Below, piece after piece: positions 25,120-31,034 of a stretch of DNA of 38,152 nucleotides (position 1 is its first letter; each line of letters begins with the position of its first letter). This stretch comes from a virus: positions 1 through 38,152 of the IMG/VR virus record IMGVR_UViG_3300005043_000149. One strand, given 5' to 3'. A model generated the notes under the pieces. It did not search any database. It was given only the letters and a program-made list of their open reading frames with translations, and had not been told where the DNA came from. Made by a program: the position numbers and the translations under genes.

Positions 25120-25428
25120 CTACCTCTGGCTTACAGGTGCAGGACGTTTAATGCCAGGCGCAAAGACATTGCCTTCTGCGACATCTATTCCGCTTTGAGT
25201 AATAGTGCTTACCCAAACTTTATTGTGACCAATTTTTTCAACCGTGACATAGCCTTGTTGTTCAAGCCAAGTGAGTTCGGTTCTTATTTGGTCTAGGCTA
25301 CTTTTAAGCGAATATATTTTTAATACATCACGCAAAATAGCATCATTCAAATCAAACCCTGGCGCTTCATTGAGGGCTAACAGAATGGATATTCTTTTAT
25401 GCTCCGATAGCAGTTTGGACATTGGCAT
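25120..25428 (-). CDS. Winged-helix protein (VpaChn25_0724 family; Mu gp26-like)
   Basis: Protein of 102 residues, ArsR-like winged helix: SLKSSLDQIRTELTWLEQQGYVTVEKIGHNKVWVSTIT. Such proteins are conserved between the DUF2730 and small terminase genes of Mu-like phages (the gp26 slot). Probably helps packaging or regulates late genes; the exact role is unknown. One-base overlap with the DUF2730 gene. Confidence 0.85.
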   Translation of the reverse strand: MPMSKLLSEHKRISILLALNEAPGFDLNDAILRDVLKIYSLKSSLDQIRTELTWLEQQGYVTVEKIGHNKVWVSTITQSGIDVAEGNVFAPGIKRPAPVSQR

Positions 25429-25730
25429 TATGATTTACCTCTTAATTCATTTTCCATTAATATCTCAGTAATTTTTTTAAGGCCGTCCAGCTGAGGCATC
25501 ACAGCATCTAGCTTGCCACTGACTTCAATTAAGCTTTTATCCAGTTCATGAAAGTCATTAGTTCCTGGCATATCAATGATGGATGATTCTATTTTTGATA
25601 CTCGCTCAGTTAAATGGGTCACATCATCTTTTTTAGCAAACGTACGGCTCATCGCCCATACCACCAAAAAAAATATACAATTGAGAATAAAAGCGACTAA
25701 CTTCCAGTGTTCGATAAACCATTCCAACAT
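25428..25730 (-). CDS. DUF2730 membrane-anchored coiled-coil protein (Mu gp25-like)
   Basis: Protein of 100 residues with an N-terminal transmembrane helix (residues 9-29, LVAFILNCIFFLVVWAMSRT) followed by a coiled-coil (DVTHLTERVSKIESS). DUF2730 proteins sit just before the terminase genes in Mu-like phages. The function is unknown; a membrane or lysis-associated role is sometimes suggested. It overlaps the wHTH gene by one base. Confidence 0.85.
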   Translation of the reverse strand: MLEWFIEHWKLVAFILNCIFFLVVWAMSRTFAKKDDVTHLTERVSKIESSIIDMPGTNDFHELDKSLIEVSGKLDAVMPQLDGLKKITEILMENELRGKS

Positions 25731-25735
25731 CTAAA

Positions 25736-25966
25736 TTACTTCCTATAGTTTTTTTGATTGTGTTCAATTTGTGATTGGCAATAAATACAATTAAATGCTT
25801 CTGGCAATGCTTTTACGCGAGATTCTGGTATGTCTTCACCGCACTCCATGCACACGCGAATACCCAAATATTCTTTTGGTTGTGAGCGTTTACGCTTGTG
25901 ATTAGCAAGGGCGTGGTCTCTTTGCAGTTGTTCTATTTCGGCTGCTCTGTCGGCGTTGTCGCTCAT
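25736..25966 (-). CDS. TraR/DksA-type zinc-finger protein
   Basis: A 76-residue protein with a C4 zinc finger (Cys39, Cys42, Cys60, Cys63) in the context RVCMECGEDIPESRVKALP, typical of the C-terminal finger of DksA/TraR proteins. The short N-terminal helix (AAEIEQLQRDHALA) is much shorter than in DksA. In Mu-like phages this small gene lies between lysis genes and DUF2730. It may bind the RNA polymerase secondary channel, as TraR does, to bias host transcription; inference. ATGA coupling with the upstream gene. Confidence 0.85.
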   Translation of the reverse strand: MSDNADRAAEIEQLQRDHALANHKRKRSQPKEYLGIRVCMECGEDIPESRVKALPEAFNCIYCQSQIEHNQKNYRK

Positions 25967-26406
25967 TTAGCGTTACTCGAATGATTGCTAGTTTCGTTTT
26001 TTCCAGCCTGGTATTTAGCAATGCCGTGCGAGCCGAAGAAGAAGATAATGACGGCCATGGTTCCTGCAAGCATTACGCCGGTGCCAGCAACCTTAAAGTA
26101 AAACTCAGCTAAATCCATACGCCAAGGTGCAGCAATGCAGGCCATTAAAATAATACCTAACTCTGCCTTTATCCATAAAATGGCAATCGCTCTACGCGCC
26201 TTAGAGCGCTCAGTATTTTCACCCAATGTGGCTTTAACAAACGCTTGAACACTAATCACTGTTTTAGCATTAAACTCAATCACGTCTTCTTTGGTTAAAC
26301 TTAAATTACCAATCCAGCTGCCAACTTGAGCGAATAAGCCATTATCTTTATCTAGGATATTATCGGAGGTTTTGTCACTCCAAGTGAGCGGGTTATACCA
26401 GCTCAT
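25963..26406 (-). CDS. Putative holin
   Basis: Protein of 147 residues with two strong hydrophobic segments (about residues 75-95, ILWIKAELGIILMACIAAPW, and 105-130, KVAGTGVMLAGTMAVIIFFFG) and polar ends; the C-terminal ~18 residues are Asn/Ser/Lys-rich. It follows the endolysin gene with an overlapping ATG (stop at 26403), the usual holin slot in B3-like and BcepMu-like phages. No signal peptide. A classical holin sequence match is not evident, so the call rests on topology and neighbourhood. Confidence 0.7.
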   Translation of the reverse strand: MSWYNPLTWSDKTSDNILDKDNGLFAQVGSWIGNLSLTKEDVIEFNAKTVISVQAFVKATLGENTERSKARRAIAILWIKAELGIILMACIAAPWRMDLAEFYFKVAGTGVMLAGTMAVIIFFFGSHGIAKYQAGKNETSNHSSNAK

Positions 26407-26978
26407 AACTTTTCTCCTTCTTGGGAGTACTCTTCATTTAAACCATTTTGTAGTGCGATAAAAGCCCGCTCAATCCAGCCTTTAATAAACTTAATTTGAC
26501 TCACATCTTTTTGTGCTAGGTTTGCGTAACGCTTGCAACGTAGGCGTGTATATTCGATGGCTTTGTCTTCGATTTGATGCGGGTTGCTAAAAGCAGATTT
26601 AATAGTTTTTTCACCAATCAAACCATCAACGACAACCCCTAATGCTCTTTGCAAAGTCTTACGCGCAAAGTAGTTACCTTGATTAACTGAACAATCAAAA
26701 TGAATAATGGAAAGGTGGGGAGGAAGTTTTGAGCAATGGTTTTTTAGCCAGTAATCTTTATAGTAAATTTCAGCGGCATCAAGAATGGTGAGGTTTGGTA
26801 TATCAATGGTTTGATACCATCGCTTGGTGATGCCGTATTTAGTCTCTAAGCCTTTATCATCAGGATCATTAACATATCCTCCCTCAACACTTAAAAGCTG
26901 TGCAATGGCGGTACGGGCACTCTCTGACATTGATGAATCATCAATGAGTAGTATTTTAATTTCTTGGGTTGTTGGCAT
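26403..26978 (-). CDS. Endolysin (GH108 lysozyme with PG_binding_3)
   Basis: Protein of 191 residues. GH108 catalytic segment at residues 22-60: LLSVEGGYVNDPDDKGLETKYG, with catalytic Glu32, followed by TILDAAEIYYKDYWL. Residues ~75-165 form the PG_binding_3 domain (LSIIHFDCSVNQGNYFARKTLQRALGV). It lacks a signal peptide, so it would need the holin for release. The ATG at 26978 is the only start with a ribosome-binding site (AGG), but that site is buried in a 12-bp hairpin. First gene of the leftward late operon. Confidence 0.9.
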   Translation of the reverse strand: MPTTQEIKILLIDDSSMSESARTAIAQLLSVEGGYVNDPDDKGLETKYGITKRWYQTIDIPNLTILDAAEIYYKDYWLKNHCSKLPPHLSIIHFDCSVNQGNYFARKTLQRALGVVVDGLIGEKTIKSAFSNPHQIEDKAIEYTRLRCKRYANLAQKDVSQIKFIKGWIERAFIALQNGLNEEYSQEGEKL

Positions 26979-26985
26979 GGTGAGA

Positions 26986-27015
26986 CCTGCATTAAACGCT
27001 TGGGTTTAATGCAGG
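26986..27015 (-). promoter_or_regulatory. 12-bp hairpin covering the endolysin ribosome-binding site
   Basis: Perfect inverted repeat CCTGCATTAAAC (26986-26997) / GTTTAATGCAGG (27004-27015), with a 6-base loop. In the leftward mRNA the 3' arm ends in GCAGG, seven bases before the endolysin ATG, so the only visible Shine-Dalgarno is fully paired. This may delay lysis by blocking translation, or the dyad may be a site for a DNA-binding regulator such as Mor. Confidence 0.6.
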
Positions 27016-27073
27016 ATGCCAGAATGGTTTTAGATTGGATTTTAAACTGAGTTAAAAAAGAATTTGGTGAGAC
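27016..27073 (-). promoter_or_regulatory. Candidate late-operon promoter region
   Basis: Between the two-gene cassette terminator and the endolysin leader, the leftward strand has TAAAAT as a possible -10 but no convincing -35, as expected for an activator-dependent (Mor/C-type) promoter. A 9-mer TGGTGAGAC occurs at 26978-26986 and 27065-27073. Weak evidence. Confidence 0.35.
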
Positions 27074-27087
27074 TCATATAAAAAAGG

Positions 27088-27113
27088 CAATAAAAAACCC
27101 GCCTAAGCGGGTT
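27088..27113 (-). terminator. Rho-independent terminator for the two-gene cassette
   Basis: AACCCGC (27096-27102) and GCGGGTT (27107-27113) form a stem with a 4-base loop, followed on the leftward strand by TTTTATT. It lies 18 bases past the stop of the gene ending at 27132 and separates that cassette from the late operon. Confidence 0.85.
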
Positions 27114-27131
27114 GTTATTTCTCTAGCTCTA

Positions 27132-27554
27132 TTATGCTGCCAGTTTAGGCTTATCAACAAACATAAATTCACTATTATTTTGAGCCATATTATAAGCTTG
27201 CTTGTACGCTGCTTTAACATTGTTATCTACAACTTCATTACCTAAAGACAAAACTGCCTTTTCTAACACTGGTACTAGTGACAAGAAATCAGAATTAGAC
27301 ATTTCCAAAATAGGTTTCAAGTTGTCATTTACATAGCATTCAAAGCCTTTCAATTGAAAACCAACAACTTTTTCTCTTGCCCGATCAAATACTAGTGTTA
27401 AGAACTTATCAATGCGTCTAGATACAGTAAAATCATCAACTGCGAGATATTCAACGTAGTCCATAGAATGATAATAAATAGCACACGGCTTGAACTCTAC
27501 AGTATTCATAGTTGAATCAAAGTTCTGCATTAAAAATTTATTAAATTTATCCAT
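27132..27554 (-). CDS. Hypothetical protein, second gene of a moron-like cassette
   Basis: Protein of 140 residues from the ATG at 27554, which has GGAG 8 bases upstream; a longer frame overlaps the previous gene. Mostly alpha-beta soluble sequence (DSTMNTVEFKPCAIYYHSMDYVEYLAV; VFDRAREKVVGFQLKGF; LEKAVLSLGN), ending VDKPKLAA. No signal peptide, membrane segment or recognised motif. The start is 2 bases after the stop of its partner, so both are translated together. With its own promoter and terminator, this pair looks like accessory cargo. No function can be assigned. Confidence 0.8.
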   Translation of the reverse strand: MDKFNKFLMQNFDSTMNTVEFKPCAIYYHSMDYVEYLAVDDFTVSRRIDKFLTLVFDRAREKVVGFQLKGFECYVNDNLKPILEMSNSDFLSLVPVLEKAVLSLGNEVVDNNVKAAYKQAYNMAQNNSEFMFVDKPKLAA

Positions 27555-27555
27555 A

Positions 27556-28083
27556 TTAAAACTCCTGGTTATACCTGTTTTCATGATCTAATGGCTTTCC
27601 ATCGTCACCGCACTCAATCCATTCCCACTTTATTATTTTTGCATTATTTTGCAGTGTTTCTCTTATATACACCGCCATACCAACATCTTCTGGCACGTCT
27701 TCAATTTTTGCAACGCATACCATATGAGGTATATATTTATATCTATATTTTGGCTTCAATATCAATATAATGATATTTGAATCTTCACCATTTCTTTTAC
27801 AAGGCCTTTCAATTCCACCAAACGACAATTCAAAACTAGGCAAGCCATCAAAAGAGAAATCTTCTTCTAACCCTTCTTCATGATAACCAATCAAGTTCAC
27901 CATCGGTTGCTTACCTAATATAGTGTAAACAAAATCAAAAAGATCATTATGTAGGCTGTTTGCGATCTTAGGAAGAATGTAACTTTTATCGACTGTTACT
28001 GTAAGTTGGTTATCTGCGTTTCTAGGGTCTGGTATTTTAATACCTTTGTCTAACAACAAACCAACTTCTACATTCAATGACAT
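27556..28083 (-). CDS. Hypothetical protein, first gene of a moron-like cassette
   Basis: Protein of 175 residues (MSLNVEVGLLLDKGIKIP...). It alternates polar and hydrophobic strands (NIIILILKPKYRYKYIPHMVCVAKI) with acidic linkers; several Trp/Glu/Asp in the C-terminal KWEWIECGDDG. No membrane helix or catalytic signature recognised. The ribosome site AAGGA is 7 bases from the ATG, and a plausible promoter lies at 28114-28142. Its gene is followed by the partner gene and then a strong terminator. Function unknown. Confidence 0.8.
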   Translation of the reverse strand: MSLNVEVGLLLDKGIKIPDPRNADNQLTVTVDKSYILPKIANSLHNDLFDFVYTILGKQPMVNLIGYHEEGLEEDFSFDGLPSFELSFGGIERPCKRNGEDSNIIILILKPKYRYKYIPHMVCVAKIEDVPEDVGMAVYIRETLQNNAKIIKWEWIECGDDGKPLDHENRYNQEF

Positions 28084-28379
28084 ATTAATCTTCCTTGTTC
28101 GTTTTTGGCGCGCAATATACCGAATAGTCCTTTAAAACACAACTAATACTATGAATTATAGGCAACTATTTCAAGTAAAACACGTTTATATTAGTTACAA
28201 ATGCTTAAAAAGCGTTCAAAATGGTGAAAACTTATGAGTTTTCTTTCAAAACATCAACAATTACCATCCTACCTTAATGCTGCCATGTTTGGCTTTATTC
28301 AATAGCCTTTGTGAATATTGCCATATTTAAGCTAAGTAAAGGCAGGTTGATGTCTCACAAGGGTTTGAGATATTTCTCA
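28084..28379. other. AT-rich intergenic region with divergent promoters
   Basis: No credible gene. It carries the leftward cassette promoter (28114-28142), a short dyad (GAAAACT/AGTTTTC, 28226-28243), and four TGAGA/TCTCA half-sites at 28353-28385 arranged as two inverted pairs just upstream of the rightward promoter. The half-sites look like an operator for a dimeric repressor. Confidence 0.5.
28114..28142 (-). promoter_or_regulatory. Promoter of the two-gene cassette
   Basis: On the leftward strand TTGTGT, a 17-base spacer and TATATT lie about 30-60 bases before the ATG at 28083. The -10 matches well, the -35 half-matches. It explains how the pair could be expressed apart from the late operon. 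Confidence 0.55.
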
Positions 28380-28407
28380 TTGAGAATGACTGTTTAAAAT
28401 GTATAAT
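28380..28407 (+). promoter_or_regulatory. Sigma-70 promoter of a small RNA, with overlapping operator dyad
   Basis: TTGAGA (28380-28385), a 16-base spacer and a perfect TATAAT (28402-28407) on the + strand. The dyad TTCTCA-T-TGAGAA (28374-28386) overlaps the -35, so a repressor bound here would block it. The only thing downstream is a terminator 52 bases away. Confidence 0.7.
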
Positions 28408-28413
28408 TAATGT

Positions 28414-28483
28414 TCCTTACGGAAAGCTAGAGAATGTTCAGCTGACGCTATAGGAGCCGGGACGCTTATGCGTCCTTTTTTTT
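28414..28483 (+). ncRNA. Putative ~70-nt small RNA
   Basis: A transcript from the promoter at 28380-28407 would start near 28414 and end at a textbook terminator: stem GGACGC (28460-28465) / GCGTCC (28470-28475), 4-base loop, then eight Ts (28476-28483). The 5' part can fold a small UUCC/GGAA hairpin. It has no credible open reading frame. The T-tract overlaps the stop codon of the convergent lipoprotein gene, so it might also interfere with that mRNA. No known RNA family recognised. Confidence 0.65.
28460..28483 (+). terminator. Rightward rho-independent terminator of the small RNA
   Basis: A perfect 6-bp GC-rich stem with a TTAT loop followed by eight Ts on the + strand. There is no coding sequence on + that would need it, and the opposite strand lacks a T-tract after the stem, so it is not the terminator of the leftward lipoprotein gene. 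Confidence 0.85.
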
Positions 28484-28880
28484 ATGTATTTTCTCTCAAT
28501 ACGTCTTCACAGTGAGCTCTTAGTACTGTGCTGTATTTATCTACTAGCGCATACAATTCTTCTTCAGTAAATTTTTTAGCAAAAAAGTGCTTGGCTTCAT
28601 CTATCTTTTTTTGTTTTGTATGTTCAAGGATTTTTAGAAATGAAAATCCAAACTCATCTTGTTCTTCAATTATTGAAGAAAAATCATCTGTTCGGTTATT
28701 AGACTTTGCTTGATCTCGAAGCACCCTCCAGTGAACAGAATCAACCTGTGATATTTTAGCGCAAGCATAAACTCTCTCAATATGTGACTTAGCTCCAGTT
28801 AAGGTTGTTAATCGATCTTCTGGAATATCACAAGCCGATAACAATAACAGCGATAAAATGAGTGTGATTTTTTTCATCAT
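28482..28880 (-). CDS. Lipoprotein in the lysogenic operon
   Basis: Protein of 132 residues with a lipoprotein signal: MMKKITLILSLLLLSAC, a clear lipobox LSAC with Cys17 as the lipid-attachment residue (Asp at +2, which often means retention at the inner membrane). The mature part is helical and charged, with three further Cys. AGGA 7 bases before the ATG. It is the third gene of the operon that starts with the repressor, so it is likely made in lysogens. Phage lipoproteins made in lysogens often block superinfection; that role is a hypothesis here. Confidence 0.75.
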   Translation of the reverse strand: MMKKITLILSLLLLSACDIPEDRLTTLTGAKSHIERVYACAKISQVDSVHWRVLRDQAKSNNRTDDFSSIIEEQDEFGFSFLKILEHTKQKKIDEAKHFFAKKFTEEELYALVDKYSTVLRAHCEDVLRENT

Positions 28881-28904
28881 TTTAAATTCCTTTTTATATT
28901 TGAT

Positions 28905-29336
28905 TTAACTTCGTTCTTTCCACCAAGCTTTAATATGCACCAAAGCTACAATCCCCAAATACCAAGAAAAAAACATCGATATTACAACCGTTACGAATGA
29001 TTCACCCATATTCAAATTGGATTTAGAGTTTACATTTAATGTTAACACCAAGGTTACAACAATAACTACCAACATGGTGTATTTAAGATCTTCCGCTTCT
29101 TTTTTTGCTTTTTGTTTCTCTAAAATCATCTCATGATGAAAGTTGTGATAACAAGCACCGCACTCAACCGCCTTTCTGCTGATTGGAGTTTGGCAAGTTC
29201 TACAGTTTACTATTTCAGGACCACTAAGATTGGGGATGAAATTACCGTTATTGATGATATCCCTTCCTGCAACTTGAAGATTATTCCCATTGATATTTTG
29301 CCTAACATAGACTGCATTTTCATTTTCGTATGTCAT
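28905..29336 (-). CDS. Zinc-ribbon membrane protein with N-terminal QVAGRD motif
   Basis: Protein of 143 residues. N-terminal motif INGNNLQVAGRDIINNGN (residues 15-32), a zinc ribbon with Cys45, Cys48, Cys59 and Cys62, a basic helix (EKQKAKKEAEDLKY), and two transmembrane segments (about residues 87-103 and 114-135). Starts 4 bases after the repressor stop, so the two are in one operon. The QVAGRD motif is also at the very C terminus of the repressor, suggesting a shared partner or interaction. Function unknown. Confidence 0.75.
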   Translation of the reverse strand: MTYENENAVYVRQNINGNNLQVAGRDIINNGNFIPNLSGPEIVNCRTCQTPISRKAVECGACYHNFHHEMILEKQKAKKEAEDLKYTMLVVIVVTLVLTLNVNSKSNLNMGESFVTVVISMFFSWYLGIVALVHIKAWWKERS

Positions 29337-29340
29337 TTTT

Positions 29341-30015
29341 TTACTTCCCTTTGTTTACGAGGTCGCGACCTGCGACCTGACTTCTAGTACCTTCGATGTG
29401 TTGTGTGACTGTTGATAGTTCATTTATCCGTTTTTGCTTTGAATCATTCATATCTTTTCCGCCATCTGGAAATAAATGAGCCTCATTAGTTTTTGTGTGC
29501 TCTATACTATTTTTTAATAGTGAAATACTTAGCATTCTCACGGCACTACCTATCACTTTTTGACGCTCAGCCTCATCGGACACATCGCAAGCTTGGTTAT
29601 AAATCTCCACTGCAAGCTTATTAAAGACACTTTTGCTTATATTTTTTATTTCGCTGTCTTCACCTAATAGTGCAACGGTTACAAAATCGAACAGTGCAAG
29701 ATCTATTTTCGGAAGCCTTTCCTCAAACGGCTCTACCTTATCTACGCTTAGCTGATTTAAACTAGGTGGCTCTTCCCCGGTTAACAACCAATGTATATTG
29801 ATTTTGTTACGTTTTGCGTAATCAATTATTGCTTCAATTGGTGTTTTTTTTCTAGTTCGCCATGTTGCCGGAGTAGTCCTACTCACATCAAAAACTCTAG
29901 CAATATTTGAATCACTTTTTGTTATTTCAGGTGAATACCTACTCGCACGAACTAGTATTTCATTAAACTCATCCGAAAAGTCGAAATTTGCATCATTTAG
30001 TGTTGACATGCTCAT
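29341..30015 (-). CDS. CI-type phage repressor without protease domain
   Basis: Best start is the ATG at 30015 (GGA just upstream); others at 30051, 30024 and 30009 are possible. The N-terminal ~80 residues hold a helix-turn-helix of the phage CI/bacteriophage repressor type (SNIARVFDVSRTTPATWRTRKKTP, then AIIDYAKRNKINIHWLLTGEEP). The remaining residues are helical with no S24 protease Ser/Lys dyad, so RecA-induced cleavage is unlikely. The C terminus ends SQVAGRDLVNKGK. Transcribed divergently from the Ner-like gene, it is the lysogeny repressor candidate. Confidence 0.85.
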   Translation of the reverse strand: MSMSTLNDANFDFSDEFNEILVRASRYSPEITKSDSNIARVFDVSRTTPATWRTRKKTPIEAIIDYAKRNKINIHWLLTGEEPPSLNQLSVDKVEPFEERLPKIDLALFDFVTVALLGEDSEIKNISKSVFNKLAVEIYNQACDVSDEAERQKVIGSAVRMLSISLLKNSIEHTKTNEAHLFPDGGKDMNDSKQKRINELSTVTQHIEGTRSQVAGRDLVNKGK

Positions 30016-30031
30016 ACATTCCATTAATAAT
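30003..30031 (+). promoter_or_regulatory. Candidate early promoter Pe
   Basis: TTGACA (30003-30008), a 17-base spacer and AATAAT (30026-30031) point rightward to the Ner-like gene. This lies inside the 5' end of the repressor gene on the other strand. A second -10, TATAAT at 30053-30058, is nearer the ATG but lacks a good -35. Confidence 0.6.
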
Positions 30032-30085
30032 GTGTTCTCAACTGCAAACATTTATAATTTAATATTTAGCTATGGAGTTTACCCC

Positions 30086-30358
30086 ATGAACCGAACAGAA
30101 ATCAAAAAAGCTTTAGAGGCCAAGGGATTTAACCTTGCTCGTGTAGCAGAAGCGCTTGATGTTACGCCGCCTGCTGTTAGTGCCGTTATTAGTGGAAGAC
30201 ACTCGGGCAAACGAATTGCTTTAGCCGTTTGCAAATTAATCAACAAGCCTGTTGGTGTGGTTTTTCCTCAACACCCCCAATATCAAACAGCTCATTTTGC
30301 CAGGGAGAAAAGTGAAGAAGCAGTGGATGAAATCCGCCAAATACTACAAGCCAGTTAA
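30086..30358 (+). CDS. ner: Ner-like DNA-binding regulator
   Basis: A 90-residue helix-turn-helix protein from the ATG at 30086, preceded by GGAG 8 bases upstream. Motif NLARVAEALDVTPPAVSAVISGRHSGKRIALAVCKLINKP matches the Nlp/Ner family. In Mu, Ner shuts off early and repressor transcription and so favours lytic growth. It is the first gene of the rightward operon, opposite the CI-type repressor, which fits. Longer frames upstream run into the repressor gene's region and are not used. Confidence 0.85.
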   Translation: MNRTEIKKALEAKGFNLARVAEALDVTPPAVSAVISGRHSGKRIALAVCKLINKPVGVVFPQHPQYQTAHFAREKSEEAVDEIRQILQAS

Positions 30359-30380
30359 AGAAACAACCGTGGAGAAAATA

Positions 30381-31010
30381 ATGAATAACCTTAAAGAATC
30401 ACTCGTTGGTTATCACCACCAACAAATTATGACCACCAGTTTGGATATTGCTGAGCATTTTGGAAAACAGCATAAACATGTGGTACGTGATATAAAAAAA
30501 CTACTGTCTGAAATTATTGTTAATGCGCCCAAAATTGGACTCATTAAAGCAGAAAATTCGTCCCAAAAAGATGTTAGCGAGCCCAAAATTGGGCTGGCTA
30601 AACAAAAAACAACGGCATCAAAACAACTCTTTTTTGTTGGCGATTATTATAAAGATGGTCGTGGCAGACTGAAACCAATGTGGCAAATAAGCCGTGATGG
30701 TTTTGCATTGTTGGCAATGGGCTTTACGGGCGAAAAAGCGCTCAAGTGGAAGTTGAACTACATAAACGCCTTTAACCAAATGGAATCCATTTTAACCGAG
30801 CAAAAAGACCAACGCTTGGCAAGTATTAAACAAGGGTTATTCACCAAACACTCCCAATGGCAAGAAACCAAAGACCTACGAGAATTTGGTTTTAGCACTA
30901 AAGAAATTTCCATCATGCAAGGCAAACACCAAACCAATGTTCAAAAAATGCTATCTCGCATTAGAAAGGCAGGCATTAGCTTACTGATTAAACCTGTATT
31001 GGCCCACTAA
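30381..31010 (+). CDS. rha: Rha family regulatory protein
   Basis: Protein of 209 residues from the ATG at 30381 (GGAG upstream). The Rha (phage_pRha) domain shows the HFGKQHKHVVRDIKKLL opening, then YYKDGRGRLKPMWQISRDGFALLAMGFTGEKAL and KLNYINAFNQME. An imperfect duplication, NAPKIGLIKAE ... SEPKIGLAKQK, sits between the first helix and the core. Rha proteins are phage regulators that appear to affect phage growth when host IHF is absent. The C-terminal half (helix SIKQGLFTKHSQWQETKDL) looks like a wHTH-type domain. Second gene of the early operon. Confidence 0.85.
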   Translation: MNNLKESLVGYHHQQIMTTSLDIAEHFGKQHKHVVRDIKKLLSEIIVNAPKIGLIKAENSSQKDVSEPKIGLAKQKTTASKQLFFVGDYYKDGRGRLKPMWQISRDGFALLAMGFTGEKALKWKLNYINAFNQMESILTEQKDQRLASIKQGLFTKHSQWQETKDLREFGFSTKEISIMQGKHQTNVQKMLSRIRKAGISLLIKPVLAH

Positions 31011-31034
31011 AAACAAACCAAAGGACATAAAAAA

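Noticed and set aside
28151-28237. 28-residue ORF on + in the gap before the small RNA
   Set aside because: No ribosome site and no coding character; chance ORF in AT-rich DNA.
29341-29343. Repressor and zinc-ribbon protein joined by frameshift
   Set aside because: The A-tract lies after the repressor stop codon, so slippage cannot bypass it; they are separate coupled genes.
29360-29371. Perfect 12-bp palindrome AGGTCGCGACCT
   Set aside because: It encodes part of the QVAGRD motif at the end of the repressor gene, and a single GC-rich palindrome is weak support for an operator.
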